Positions 11,207 to 19,835 of a stretch of 64,000 nucleotides of DNA are shown piece after piece (within the stretch, counting starts at the first letter, position 1; every line of letters starts with the position of its first letter). Source of the stretch: Arthrobacter sp. Y-9 (GTDB lineage: Bacteria > Actinomycetota > Actinomycetes > Actinomycetales > Micrococcaceae); contig NZ_CP121463.1 in NCBI RefSeq assembly GCF_029690065.1, positions 1,364,001-1,428,000 of the forward strand, written 5' to 3'. A program made the translations under genes and the position numbers. Under the pieces are notes generated by a model that saw nothing but the letters and a program-made list of their open reading frames with translations, was not told the origin of the DNA and ran no database searches.

Positions 11207-11647
11207 TCAGGTATGGCCCGTCTGACGCTTCCACGCTGCGGGAGGTTCGAAGTCGTCATCCCACGGCATCGGCCGGTAGGAGCAGCACTCCGGCCGGCCC
11301 GGCCCGGGCCACGGCTCTCCGAATGATCGTCGGCAGGCGCACACCTGCGGCGTGTTGGGGTTCCGTAGCACCCGGAATCGGGGAGGGCGCAGCCGCGCGG
11401 CGTAGTCCAGCGTCGCTCCAGGCAACACTCCTCGTGCCCGTGGAGCCACGAGGAGCCACGCCCCAGGGCAGCCGTAGCGCTCCGCGCCGGTCACTCCGGG
11501 GGACTCGTCATCCACCACGCTGAACGCGTAGACGGACCCACAGCACCCGCCGTCTTCGGCGTCGATCATGATGGTGCCGCCGAGCTCTGCGATCTGTGCG
11601 ATCGCTGCCTGTGTCACCGTGAACGGCGGAAATGTGGTGTTCGTCAT
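11207..11647 (-). CDS. Divergent HesB/IscA-like iron-sulfur scaffold protein
   Basis: This 146-aa protein retains the outline of the A-type iron-sulfur carriers. It opens with FTVTQAAIAQIAELGG and has Cys35-Cys36 in EDGGCCGS. The late motif NPNTPQVCACRRSF corresponds to the family's NPNxxxxCGCGxSF. The spacing between the first Cys and the CxC pair (about 66 residues) suits IscA. The Gly between the last two ligands is Ala here, and about 36 extra residues with another Cys pair follow. The start is uncertain: ATG 11647 gives a natural N-terminus, but an upstream in-frame ATG lies at 11677. No suf or isc genes are nearby. Confidence 0.6.
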   Translation of the reverse strand: MTNTTFPPFTVTQAAIAQIAELGGTIMIDAEDGGCCGSVYAFSVVDDESPGVTGAERYGCPGAWLLVAPRARGVLPGATLDYAARLRPPRFRVLRNPNTPQVCACRRSFGEPWPGPGRPECCSYRPMPWDDDFEPPAAWKRQTGHT

Positions 11648-11736
11648 GAGGGAAGTTCTACCTGCCGGCACTGACATTCCACCGCCGAATTTCCGTGCCG
11701 AGCGGAGAGTTTCCGTGCCGAGCGGACAGCGGGTCC

Positions 11737-13122
11737 TCAGGACTCGCCGTCGGGGATCCAGTCGCCGTCTCGGTGCACGAGATTCTGTGCGAGCGGCAGC
11801 TGATGGGACGGACTCTCGAGGATGTGCATGAGATATCCCGCGGTGTTGAGGAACACGGCGATGTCGCCTCGTGCCACGCCCTGGGGGAAGGCCAGGCGCC
11901 GTCGGAGGATCAGCTCCTCCTCGATGCAGTAGGCGCCGACCAGGAACGCCTCGCCCGGCGCCGACGGTGTTCCGGCCCGGGAGGGGCGCAGCCAGCGCGG
12001 ATCGATCAGGACGTCAGCCGACGTCGAGCGCATCTGTGTCCGGTTCATCTGCAGCCCGACGAGCGGCACGCCATCGCTGGTCGTCTTACGGAAAACGACC
12101 TCGGCGAGGGTCACCCCGCAGCCGTCCAGGACGGAGCGGCCCGGTTCGCAGCGCAGCTGCAGACCCCGTGAGGTCAGGAGTTGCGCGGCTGTGGTCCCAT
12201 CGACCGGCGTGCTGAGAAGAGCGGTCAGCCAGGCTCCGCGGGTCTCTCGCTGCCAGTACGGATAGAGGGCGGGGGACGGCCGGTCCAGGGCTGGGTCGGT
12301 GAGTCCGAGGCGGTCGCCGCGCCAGGTCAGCGTCCCGTCGGCGTCCGCGGCCAGCGCCTGCCAGAAAGCCCGCCACGACTGTTCGTCCTCGAGGTAGCTC
12401 ATGGGGATCCCGCCGCCCATGTCGATGTACCCGACCGGATGTCCCGCGTCCCGGAGCCGGTCGATGAACGAACAGGCCTCCGCCAATGCCAGGACGCGGT
12501 GCTGCCGGTCGTAGCCGTTCAGGTGGAAGTGCACCCCCTCGACCTCCAGCAGCTCGCCGCGGTCCCTCAGGAACGCCAGCCACGAGTCCGCCGTGAGACC
12601 GAAGCGCGTCGGCGGAACGCTGGGATGCGTCACAGCGAGGCGGAGTGCGACGCGGGCCCGGATGCCCTCCTTCGCCGCGATGGCTACGACATCCGCCGTC
12701 TCGTCCACGTTGTCGAGGCTGACGGTCACCCTGGACGTGATGGCCAGGGTCAGGAGCGCCTTGTCCTTCACCGCGGCGGTGACGATGATCCGCCCGGCCT
12801 CGACGCCCCGGTCCAGGCACTGCTTCAGCTCGGCGTAGGAGGCGACGTCGAGACCCGCACCCGCATCGACGGCGGCGGAGATGAGCGAGAGTGCCTTGTT
12901 GGCTTTCCGCGCGACGAAGACGCCGACCTCGACCCCGAGGTCCGCGCCGGCGCGGGTCAATTCGCCGATGTTGCGCCCGAGCGGGCCGAAGTCGAGCAGG
13001 TTCAGTGCCGAGCCGTGGGCGGACAGCAGGTCGGCACACTGGTCCGGATCGGCGAGCAGCTGCTCCATCCAGGGTTCGGTCCGGCCCGTCAGCGGCGGGA
13101 GGCCATGGCACAAGCTGGTCAT
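11737..13122 (-). CDS. Y4yA/SbnH-like type III PLP-dependent decarboxylase
   Basis: This 461-aa protein has the alanine-racemase-like barrel and C-terminal beta domain of diaminopimelate/ornithine-type decarboxylases. The PLP lysine is Lys73 in VARKANKAL. HFHLNGYD and DMGGGIP form the usual substrate and phosphate sites. The canonical C-E-S-x-D motif near the C-terminus is altered to YCIEEEL. The sequence resembles the Y4yA group and the siderophore enzyme SbnH more than LysA. Its ATG overlaps the stop of the FAD enzyme (ATGA), so it is the last gene of a coupled three-gene module. The substrate is probably a 2,3-diaminopropionate-type or other unusual amino acid, by inference from its neighbours. 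Confidence 0.78.
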   Translation of the reverse strand: MTSLCHGLPPLTGRTEPWMEQLLADPDQCADLLSAHGSALNLLDFGPLGRNIGELTRAGADLGVEVGVFVARKANKALSLISAAVDAGAGLDVASYAELKQCLDRGVEAGRIIVTAAVKDKALLTLAITSRVTVSLDNVDETADVVAIAAKEGIRARVALRLAVTHPSVPPTRFGLTADSWLAFLRDRGELLEVEGVHFHLNGYDRQHRVLALAEACSFIDRLRDAGHPVGYIDMGGGIPMSYLEDEQSWRAFWQALAADADGTLTWRGDRLGLTDPALDRPSPALYPYWQRETRGAWLTALLSTPVDGTTAAQLLTSRGLQLRCEPGRSVLDGCGVTLAEVVFRKTTSDGVPLVGLQMNRTQMRSTSADVLIDPRWLRPSRAGTPSAPGEAFLVGAYCIEEELILRRRLAFPQGVARGDIAVFLNTAGYLMHILESPSHQLPLAQNLVHRDGDWIPDGES

Positions 13123-14747
13123 CGTGAGTTCCGTTCGTGATCGGGGAAGGGGAGTGCGGCGATGGGGGACCGGGCTCCGGCGACCCATTCCGCCACCGCC
13201 CGGGACCAGCGTTCGCCGTCCTGGTGGAGAGTCCTGTTGAGGGTGTCGTGGCCGATCACCGGGTCTTCCGTCGGCCTTCCGAGCGCTGCGAGGCCGGGGG
13301 ACGGCTGTCCGGACGGCGCCAGGCAGACCCCGTCGGGACGGGTGAACACGCCTCGCTCGCCTACGCGGACCGTCACGTGGCCGCGGGCCAGCAGGGAGGC
13401 CCAGAGATCGTCGTGCGCCGGGGCGGGGTCCAAGGCGTCCGCCGGCCGTGTCAGGACGCCGGGGCCGGCCGTCACCGCGCGGAGGGCAGTGCCCACCGTG
13501 GCGGATGCGTCCGAGCGCCCGGTCGTGCCGCCCGTCAGGAGACCTGCCTGGTGCAGGGCCTGCAGCTTCGACACGGTGGCCGGAGGAGGACCGAACGCCC
13601 ATTTCTCGAGCCGCGCGGCGCGGCGGCGCCAGCGCTCCCAGAGTGCTGGGTCCCGGGTGCTGCGCTCCAAAGACCGCACGACATCCCGGTACCCGGCCGA
13701 CCAGGCGCGGCCCCACCACCAGGCCGGGTCGCCGTCGAGCACTCCGTGGGCCCGTGCGAGGCCCTGCGCCCACTGCACGGCGGCGGAAGCCCGGGGCGTT
13801 CCCTGATCCAGATGGCGCATCAGCTCGTCGCTGCCGAGTTCGATTCCCTCGGTCCTCGCCGCGGCGCTCGCGGCGTCGGCGAACGTCCTCCACCACGCGT
13901 CATCGGGCTCGCCACCCGTCGGCACGGCGGAGGTCACGGTCAGGACGGCGTCGAGGACGCGGCGCTGGTCGGTGGCCGGTTTGGGCAGCATCATCTCTCC
14001 GGAACGGGAGGCCAGCGAGATCAGGCGAGGCTCCGCGCCGGACGCGGTGTACTCCAGTTCTCCCTCCGGCGTGCGGAGCCATGCGCCTCCGCGGCCTTCC
14101 GTCACGTCCAGCACGACGTCGATCGCCGTCAGGGCGGCTCCGGTCACGGTCAGCGGGCCGGTCCTGTCGGCGCCGTCGCCGCGGGTGATGAGCCGGTGAT
14201 CCGCCCCGCCGGCATCGGCATGCCCGGTGCAGAGCGCGACGATCGGTGACCGCCAGAAGACCGGACCGTCCGCGGTGGCCACGGAGGCGCGCCAGGAGTC
14301 GCCGTCCCGTTCGACCTCGGTGACGCGACCTGCGCAGTGCCGGAGCTCGAGCCGGGGCGAGGAGGCCAGCCGCTCGGCGGTCCATTCGAGGTAGCGGCCC
14401 ACCTGGGCGCGGGGTGGAAAGGTCTCGCCGGCCGTTCCGGGATAGCTCCGCCGTTCCCATTCGCGGTACGACTCCGGAACGGATGGGCAGCGGAGGTCCA
14501 CGATCCCGGCGTCGACGTTCATCCTCAGATGTGCGGGCTGTTCCGGGTCCCAGACGGCGCCGGGACCCGGCGGGGCAGGATCGCACAGGGTGATCCGGAG
14601 CGGGGGCCGGTCGGGACCGAGCCCGGCCAGACGGGTGTCCAGCTCCGCCAGCGCCATCAGCGCCTTCGGGCCTGCGCCGACGAACAGGACGTCGCACCAG
14701 GCCGCGCCGGTGGTGGCGGGACCTGCGCTCGGGAGGAATGCCGTCAT
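13119..14747 (-). CDS. FAD/NAD(P)-binding oxidoreductase
   Basis: This 542-aa protein begins with a dinucleotide-binding fold, DVLFVGAGPKALMALAEL, typical of the NAD_binding_9 class. A second motif pattern, VDAGIVDLRCPSVPESY, follows. The middle has FAD-enzyme features (ATGH-like SPIVALCTGHAD, GAALTAIDVVLDV) and the C-terminal part is helical. It overlaps both the SbnA-like gene upstream and the PLP decarboxylase downstream by 4 nt, which argues for one pathway. It stands where SbnB, an NAD-dependent enzyme, would act in diaminopropionate synthesis, but it is not homologous in appearance. The reaction is unknown. Confidence 0.72.
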   Translation of the reverse strand: MTAFLPSAGPATTGAAWCDVLFVGAGPKALMALAELDTRLAGLGPDRPPLRITLCDPAPPGPGAVWDPEQPAHLRMNVDAGIVDLRCPSVPESYREWERRSYPGTAGETFPPRAQVGRYLEWTAERLASSPRLELRHCAGRVTEVERDGDSWRASVATADGPVFWRSPIVALCTGHADAGGADHRLITRGDGADRTGPLTVTGAALTAIDVVLDVTEGRGGAWLRTPEGELEYTASGAEPRLISLASRSGEMMLPKPATDQRRVLDAVLTVTSAVPTGGEPDDAWWRTFADAASAAARTEGIELGSDELMRHLDQGTPRASAAVQWAQGLARAHGVLDGDPAWWWGRAWSAGYRDVVRSLERSTRDPALWERWRRRAARLEKWAFGPPPATVSKLQALHQAGLLTGGTTGRSDASATVGTALRAVTAGPGVLTRPADALDPAPAHDDLWASLLARGHVTVRVGERGVFTRPDGVCLAPSGQPSPGLAALGRPTEDPVIGHDTLNRTLHQDGERWSRAVAEWVAGARSPIAALPFPDHERNSR

Positions 14748-15886
14748 CGGGGACTGAACGGGTTCGCCCGCTCCAGGGCGGTCTCGACCGCCGCGACGTC
14801 GCCCAGATTTCCCGCCACCCACTCGTCGTCATACACGGTCGGGAGGTAGGGCAGCCCACCGTCGTGGACCAGCATGCCCACCGTGGTTCCTGCGTCCAGC
14901 GATTCCAGGTCCTGTCCGATCGCGGCGACGATCGCGCCCGTCGAGGCGCCGGACAGAATGCCCTCGCGACGCGCGAGCAGTCGACAGCCCTTCACCATGT
15001 CCAGCTCGGTGATCCGGCGCACCGCTTCCGGGCGCGCCTGCCGGGACAGATCCGTCACGAATCCCGCGCCCAGGCCCGGCAGGCGGCGCTCGCCGCGCTC
15101 GCCGTCGAACAGCACCGACCCCGCGGCGTCCACCGCGACCAGGACGGTCGGCCACCCCGCCCGTTCGATGGCGCGCTGGCAGCCGAGCAGTGTGCCCGTG
15201 GTGCTCACCGCCACGTACAGACGGTCCGGGGGCGCGCCGAGTGCGGCGACGAACTCGGGCAGGGTGGTGAGAGCGTGGGCGCGGGCGTTATCGGTGTTGC
15301 CATACTGATTGGTCGTCACCGCGCCGGGGATCTCCTCCAGCAGGTCCGCGACTTTCAGGACCCGAGCGCGGAGGCGGTTGCCGTCCTCGGGTGTCGGCAC
15401 CCGCACCACGCGCGCGCCGTACGCCTTCATGGCCTGCAGCGCCGCGATGTTGGCGAATTCATCGACGACGGCGACCATCTGGACGCCGAGCAGCGCGCAC
15501 TGGCGGGCGAGGGCGCTGCCGAGGTTCCCTGACGTGGATTCGACCACCGTGCCACCCGGCACGAGATCGCCGCGTTCGATCAGTCCGGCCAGCAGGGACG
15601 CCGCGGTGCGTTCCTTGGTGCTCCCGGAGACCTGCAGGAGATCCAGTTTCGCGACGACCTGCACGGGGGAGTGGTCGCCGAAGAGCCGGTCCAGGGACGT
15701 CACGGGCGAGGGGACGAACGCGTCGTGCATGCGCACTGCGGCCGGCCCGTGATCAGAGGTGCGGACGGTTCCGGGGTTCTCGTCATCGAACGGTGCGCGA
15801 ACATGTGCTCCCCATTCAGGCGCCGCGAATTCAGGCTCTTCCTGCTGCGAGGTCGTGTATCCGTGTAGTCCGAGGTGACTGTTCAT
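14744..15886 (-). CDS. SbnA-like PLP-dependent cysteine synthase family protein
   Basis: This 380-aa fold-type II PLP enzyme carries Lys91 in SGSTKERTA and the substrate loop STSGNLGSALA at 117-127. It resembles SbnA, which condenses O-phosphoserine with glutamate on the way to 2,3-diaminopropionate, rather than housekeeping CysK. A 50-residue N-terminal extension precedes the catalytic core. The ATG at 15886 has a GGAGAGGG site. It is the first gene of the leftward module and shares a 4-nt overlap with the FAD enzyme. The product of the module is unknown. Confidence 0.75.
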   Translation of the reverse strand: MNSHLGLHGYTTSQQEEPEFAAPEWGAHVRAPFDDENPGTVRTSDHGPAAVRMHDAFVPSPVTSLDRLFGDHSPVQVVAKLDLLQVSGSTKERTAASLLAGLIERGDLVPGGTVVESTSGNLGSALARQCALLGVQMVAVVDEFANIAALQAMKAYGARVVRVPTPEDGNRLRARVLKVADLLEEIPGAVTTNQYGNTDNARAHALTTLPEFVAALGAPPDRLYVAVSTTGTLLGCQRAIERAGWPTVLVAVDAAGSVLFDGERGERRLPGLGAGFVTDLSRQARPEAVRRITELDMVKGCRLLARREGILSGASTGAIVAAIGQDLESLDAGTTVGMLVHDGGLPYLPTVYDDEWVAGNLGDVAAVETALERANPFSPR

Positions 15887-16100
15887 CAAACCCTCTCCGG
15901 CTCCTGATCGAGAAGCCTGGCTGTGATCGGAAAAGCCTGGTCATTCGACCCTATCGCGCTGGTCAGCGCAGGATAACCCCCCTTGTGGCAGTGCCGTAGG
16001 TGGGCGGGGGAGGAGGCCCGGAGAGGAAAGGGCAGGGGTATTGGACAGGCGTTATGTTTCGGTGTGGCAGCAGTCGCCCGCGCCGGAATTCATCGACGTT

Positions 16101-16445
16101 CTACGGGGTTTGACGGGCGTCGGCAACGTCGCCGGCGTCGTCCCGGGCGATGAGGGCCAGCAGGCCCGGGAAGCGCTCCTCGATGTCCTCGCGTCGAAGA
16201 GTGACGCCTCGCATGTTGCCGCGGTCGACCTGGCGCACGAGACCCGCCTCGCGGAGCACGCGGAAATGGTGGGTCCGGGTCGACTTCGTGACGGGCAGCC
16301 CGAAGCTGGTGCAGGTCCGTTCGATTCCGGGTTCGCTGTGGAGGAGATCGTGGATCACCCGTCGCCGCAGTGGGTCACTCAGTGCGCTGAGGACGTGGCC
16401 CAGCTCGATCTCCGCCGTGTCGGGGTGGCCTTCCGCATCCGCCAT
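16101..16445 (-). CDS. ArsR-family transcriptional regulator
   Basis: This 114-aa winged-helix repressor has the ArsR pattern LSALSDPLRRRVIHDLLHSE, then the recognition helix in KSTRTHHFRVLREAGLVRQV. No metal-binding Cys pair is obvious, so it probably senses an organic ligand or none. It is divergent from the MFS exporter and most likely represses it from the shared 96-bp spacer, where an 8-bp direct repeat is seen. Confidence 0.88.
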   Translation of the reverse strand: MADAEGHPDTAEIELGHVLSALSDPLRRRVIHDLLHSEPGIERTCTSFGLPVTKSTRTHHFRVLREAGLVRQVDRGNMRGVTLRREDIEERFPGLLALIARDDAGDVADARQTP

Positions 16446-16471
16446 CTCGTCGCCTCCTCAAGGTTCTACTT

Positions 16472-16500
16472 GCATCATACCTTTGGTGATGGGCATCATA
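16472..16500. promoter_or_regulatory. Candidate ArsR operator between arsR-like and MFS genes
   Basis: GCATCATA occurs twice, at 16472-16479 and 16493-16500, on the same face of the helix (21 bp apart). An ATCA/TGAT dyad lies between the copies. The position in the divergent spacer suits autoregulation and control of the exporter. Confidence 0.4.
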
Positions 16501-16541
16501 GGTTCGTAATAGCTCGTACCTTCGTTCAAAGGCGTACCTCT

Positions 16542-17834
16542 ATGACCGTGCGTGAAGAACAGACACCCACGACGACCGCGCCGCACCGGGCGGTGCTCCC
16601 CGTGATCCTGCTGGCTCAATTCGTCATCCCACTGTCCATCGCCGGCACCGCGGTGGGACTGCCGTCGATCTCGGTCGAGCTCGGCGCGGAACCGGTGCTC
16701 CTGCAGGGCATCGTGAACGGGTTCAACATCGCGTTCGCCGTGTGCACGCTGCTCTGGGGAGCGGTCGCGGACCGCATCGGGTCCGGGCGGGCTTTCTCCC
16801 TCGGCGTGCTGGCGGTGGTCCTGGGTTCGATCCTGAGCGCGGCGAGCCCATCCCTCGTGGTGCTCGACATCGCCCGTGTCCTCGCCGGGGTGGGCTCGGC
16901 CGCCGTCATCACCGGCGCGACGGCGACGATCCACTCGGCCTTCCAGGGGCCTGCGCGGGCGCGGGCCTTCGCGGCCTTCGGCATGGTGAACGGTCTGGGG
17001 CTGGCGGCGGGCCCGAGCCTGTCCGGGGCGCTGATCGGTCTGCTGGGCTGGCGCGCCGTGTTCATAGTCCATGCCGTCGTGCTCATCGCGGCGCTGGCCG
17101 GCAGTCGCGTGCTGCGGCGCCTGCCCCGGACCGCGCCGGTCTCCGGCGGTCCACTGTTCGACGTCGGGGTGCTCCGCAATCCCGGCTTCCTCGCGATGGT
17201 GCTGATCCCGGTGGCGGGGGCGGTCGGGTTCGTGACGTTTCTGACCTACCTGCCCGCGGCGCTGCAGGCGATCCACGGGTTCACCGCCGGTGGGGCGGGA
17301 TCCCTGATGCTCGTGATGACCCTTCCGGTGCTCCTCGCCCCGCCTCTCGTGCACCGGGTGATGGCGCGGCGTCCACGGGTCGACGCCGGGGTGGTCAGCG
17401 TGGGGGCGCTGGCGTGCCTCCTGCTCGCCGCGGCGGGGTTCGCCGCGCTGCGACCCGACGTCCCGGTGTGGTGGGCCGTGCTCCCGATGCTCCTGGCCGG
17501 CGCCGGTTTCGGATTGCCGCTCGGCGTCGTCGACGGAAAGGCCCTGAGCTTCGTGCCGGCCGAACGGAGCGGGACCGCGGCCGGGCTTCTGAACTTCTTC
17601 CGGATCGGGAGCGAAGCCCTGTTCGTGGCGCTGTACGCGGTGGTCCTGACCGCGGCGGTCCGGGCGCAGCCAGGGACGGCCGGCGTCGCTGAACAGATCG
17701 CGGCGGGGCAGCCGGGCCATAGTGACGTGTACGCAGCGGCGCTCGCCCCGGTGCTGTGGGGGATCGGAGCGGTGGTGCTCCTGCTCGGGGTGGGCTTCGT
17801 GGCCCTCTACCGCCGGGCGGTCGGGCGGCGGTAG
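16542..17834 (+). CDS. MFS transporter, probable drug/metabolite exporter
   Basis: This 430-aa major facilitator protein has about 12 transmembrane segments. The signature after the second helix is LLWGAVADRIGSGRAF, and GLAAGPSLSGALIGLLGWR is typical of the DHA2/drug efflux group. ATG 16542 has a weak AAAGG upstream. It is divergent from the ArsR gene and so is probably de-repressed by its substrate. It may export the product of the adjacent three-gene amino-acid module, but no operon links them. Confidence 0.87.
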   Translation: MTVREEQTPTTTAPHRAVLPVILLAQFVIPLSIAGTAVGLPSISVELGAEPVLLQGIVNGFNIAFAVCTLLWGAVADRIGSGRAFSLGVLAVVLGSILSAASPSLVVLDIARVLAGVGSAAVITGATATIHSAFQGPARARAFAAFGMVNGLGLAAGPSLSGALIGLLGWRAVFIVHAVVLIAALAGSRVLRRLPRTAPVSGGPLFDVGVLRNPGFLAMVLIPVAGAVGFVTFLTYLPAALQAIHGFTAGGAGSLMLVMTLPVLLAPPLVHRVMARRPRVDAGVVSVGALACLLLAAAGFAALRPDVPVWWAVLPMLLAGAGFGLPLGVVDGKALSFVPAERSGTAAGLLNFFRIGSEALFVALYAVVLTAAVRAQPGTAGVAEQIAAGQPGHSDVYAAALAPVLWGIGAVVLLLGVGFVALYRRAVGRR

Positions 17835-17855
17835 CCGCCGGATCAGGCGTCCCCG

Positions 17856-17869
17856 CACCTCATGAGGTG
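17856..17869. terminator. Short palindrome between convergent genes
   Basis: A perfect 14-bp palindrome (CACCTCATGAGGTG) lies in the 70-bp spacer between the convergent MFS and RiPP operons. It could form a weak bidirectional terminator hairpin. There is no T run. Confidence 0.3.
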
Positions 17870-17904
17870 AGGATGATCCATCCTTCGCAGGCGGGCGCTC
17901 GCCG

Positions 17905-19119
17905 TCACCCTCGCCGCTGCTGCGCGATCCAGGTGTGTTCAGCGATGGCGCCGCTCACCTCGTCACGGAGCCGTGTTCCTTCGGACTGCCGGTAGAGATC
18001 GCGCGCGAAGTACGGCGACTCCTGCTGGTAGGGAGCACTGTTGTGAATGGCCGCAGCGAGCCGTGACAGGAAGGTGTGCCCGCTGCGCTCGTATAGCCGG
18101 ACCTCCGATGGGTTGAGCCGGATGAGGGCCGAGCTGTCGATGAGTCCGCTGTAGCTGTACCGGGCGTCGAGGTAGAGATCTTCACCTTTTCTCACCAGGA
18201 ACCAGCTTCCGGCGGCATGAGCCACATATCGCATGCCCCGTTGTTCGGCGGCCAGCCGGCCGGGGTCGCCCCATCGTTCGACAGGAGGGACCGGACTCAT
18301 GGGCCGGCGTCGTGCCTGGTCGAAACTGCAGTACTGGAATTCGGGCCCGTCGTCGCGGAGGAGGGTGAAGCACACCGTGCGCGCGCACCGCAGACACCGC
18401 AACTGGCTTTCCGCGCGCTCCATGAGACCGGAGGCATGCAGCGGCAGGAGATCATCCAGCCGTAGCCAGTGGGCGTCCTCCTTCAGGGAACCCGCGGCGG
18501 ACAAGGCCTGCACGGTCGCATCGATGTCGACGGCGCCTGATGACGTCCGCCGCAGCAGATCGGAGCACCCGGGGCAGTCGTCGTCCTCGGGCGAGGGGAC
18601 CAGCCCCGGCTGGTGCGCGGTGAGCGTGAGACGGAGCAGATTGCCCGGCATCTTCCAGCCGTCCGGGGTGAACGTCGCGGTGACGAACCCGCGGTCGAAC
18701 GCGAAGTACGGCGTCCGGACTCCCGCGAAACTCGGCTTCTTGCCGAGCGCGGATTCGAGGTCCTCCAGCGTCGCCCGGTTTCCCGCCCCGACCCACTCGT
18801 GCAGACGGACGTGCCGGGCGCCCTGCGCCACGTGCAGCACGACGGCGGCCACCGCGCCGTCGTGCAGGATGATCTCGCCACCGGAGCGGAACCGCAGCCG
18901 ACGGACCTGCCGTGGCGGCTCGCCGACACTGCGCTCGTGCGTGGAGGAAGGCTCGGTCCCGAACTCCCGGAGGAGTTCTTGAACACGGGGGTCGTTCTCC
19001 TCGGCCCTCAGCACGCGGAGCACTTCGGACAGACGGTTGCGGGAGGGAACGGTCTTCATCCGGCCATTCTCGCCGAACAACCGGGCAGAAGTCACCGTCG
19101 TCACCGGTACTGCCCTCAC
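17905..19119 (-). CDS. Unrecognised Cys-pair protein, last gene of the RiPP operon
   Basis: I do not recognise this 404-aa protein. It has no signal peptide or membrane segment. It carries a CPGC motif and, about 75 residues later, CLRCARTVC, which could form a zinc ribbon. The N-terminal third is charged (RLSEVLRVLRAEENDPRV) and the middle is beta-rich. The GTG start at 19119 forms a GTGA overlap with the permease stop, so it is translationally coupled to the TOMM operon. An internal ATG (19059) is an alternative start. The context suggests a role in maturation, immunity or regulation of the peptide. Function unknown. Confidence 0.7.
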   Translation of the reverse strand: MRAVPVTTVTSARLFGENGRMKTVPSRNRLSEVLRVLRAEENDPRVQELLREFGTEPSSTHERSVGEPPRQVRRLRFRSGGEIILHDGAVAAVVLHVAQGARHVRLHEWVGAGNRATLEDLESALGKKPSFAGVRTPYFAFDRGFVTATFTPDGWKMPGNLLRLTLTAHQPGLVPSPEDDDCPGCSDLLRRTSSGAVDIDATVQALSAAGSLKEDAHWLRLDDLLPLHASGLMERAESQLRCLRCARTVCFTLLRDDGPEFQYCSFDQARRRPMSPVPPVERWGDPGRLAAEQRGMRYVAHAAGSWFLVRKGEDLYLDARYSYSGLIDSSALIRLNPSEVRLYERSGHTFLSRLAAAIHNSAPYQQESPYFARDLYRQSEGTRLRDEVSGAIAEHTWIAQQRRG

Positions 19120-19835
19120 TGATACTGCGTCTGCTCCACCCTCCGATAACCCCAGACGGCGGCGAGTCCGCAGAGCAGGAGGTAGCCCGCGAGAATGACC
19201 AGCGCCAGTCCGTTGGATTCCCCCTGGAGAGCGGAGTTGATGAGGTCCGCCCAGGCTCCGGTGGGGCTGAAGGTGTGCAGGGGTTGCAGAGCTCCCAGGT
19301 CCCAGGTGCCGAAGAGTCCTCCGATGAAGGCCAGCGGGAAGTAGATGAGGTTCGCGATCGGCACGGCGCCGCGTGAGGGCAGCCAGTACCCGAGGGCGAG
19401 TCCGAGCGCGCCGTGGACCAGGCCTCCCGCGATGAGCGCGCACAGCCCGAGCAGAAACCTCCCGGGCGCGACGGAGAAGACCGCGCCGTTGATCACGCCC
19501 AGCACCAGGAGCGGCACGGAGAAGAGGACCGAGAAGAACAATCCGGCGATCAGCTGCGAGGCCACGCGCACCCTGGAGGGCACGGGAAGGGTCAAGAGGT
19601 ACAGGTTCCAGGGGTCGTTCCGGGTGGACGCGATGCCCACACCGAACTGGAACATCATCGTTCCCAGCATCGCGAAGGCGAGGTAGCTGAAGAGGATCTG
19701 GCCCGGCGGCAGATCCGCCCGCACCCCGACCATGAGGTAGAAGGCCGCCGGCAAGGCGATGAGCGGCAGGAAGAACGAGGGCAGCCGCACGAGCTCCAGG
19801 ATCTGAACGCGGACGTACTCGGCGACGAATCTCAT
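19116..19835 (-). CDS. ABC-2 type permease of the RiPP exporter
   Basis: This 239-aa membrane protein has about six hydrophobic segments (for example LPSFFLPLIALPAAFYLMVG, then LAFALGY-type helices). It has the layout of ABC-2 exporter permeases. It overlaps the ATPase gene by 4 nt (ATGA) and the downstream unknown gene by 4 nt. With the ATPase it should export the mature peptide or give self-protection. The N-terminus MRFVAEYVRVQILELVRLP is the usual amphipathic start of this class. Confidence 0.85.
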   Translation of the reverse strand: MRFVAEYVRVQILELVRLPSFFLPLIALPAAFYLMVGVRADLPPGQILFSYLAFAMLGTMMFQFGVGIASTRNDPWNLYLLTLPVPSRVRVASQLIAGLFFSVLFSVPLLVLGVINGAVFSVAPGRFLLGLCALIAGGLVHGALGLALGYWLPSRGAVPIANLIYFPLAFIGGLFGTWDLGALQPLHTFSPTGAWADLINSALQGESNGLALVILAGYLLLCGLAAVWGYRRVEQTQYQ

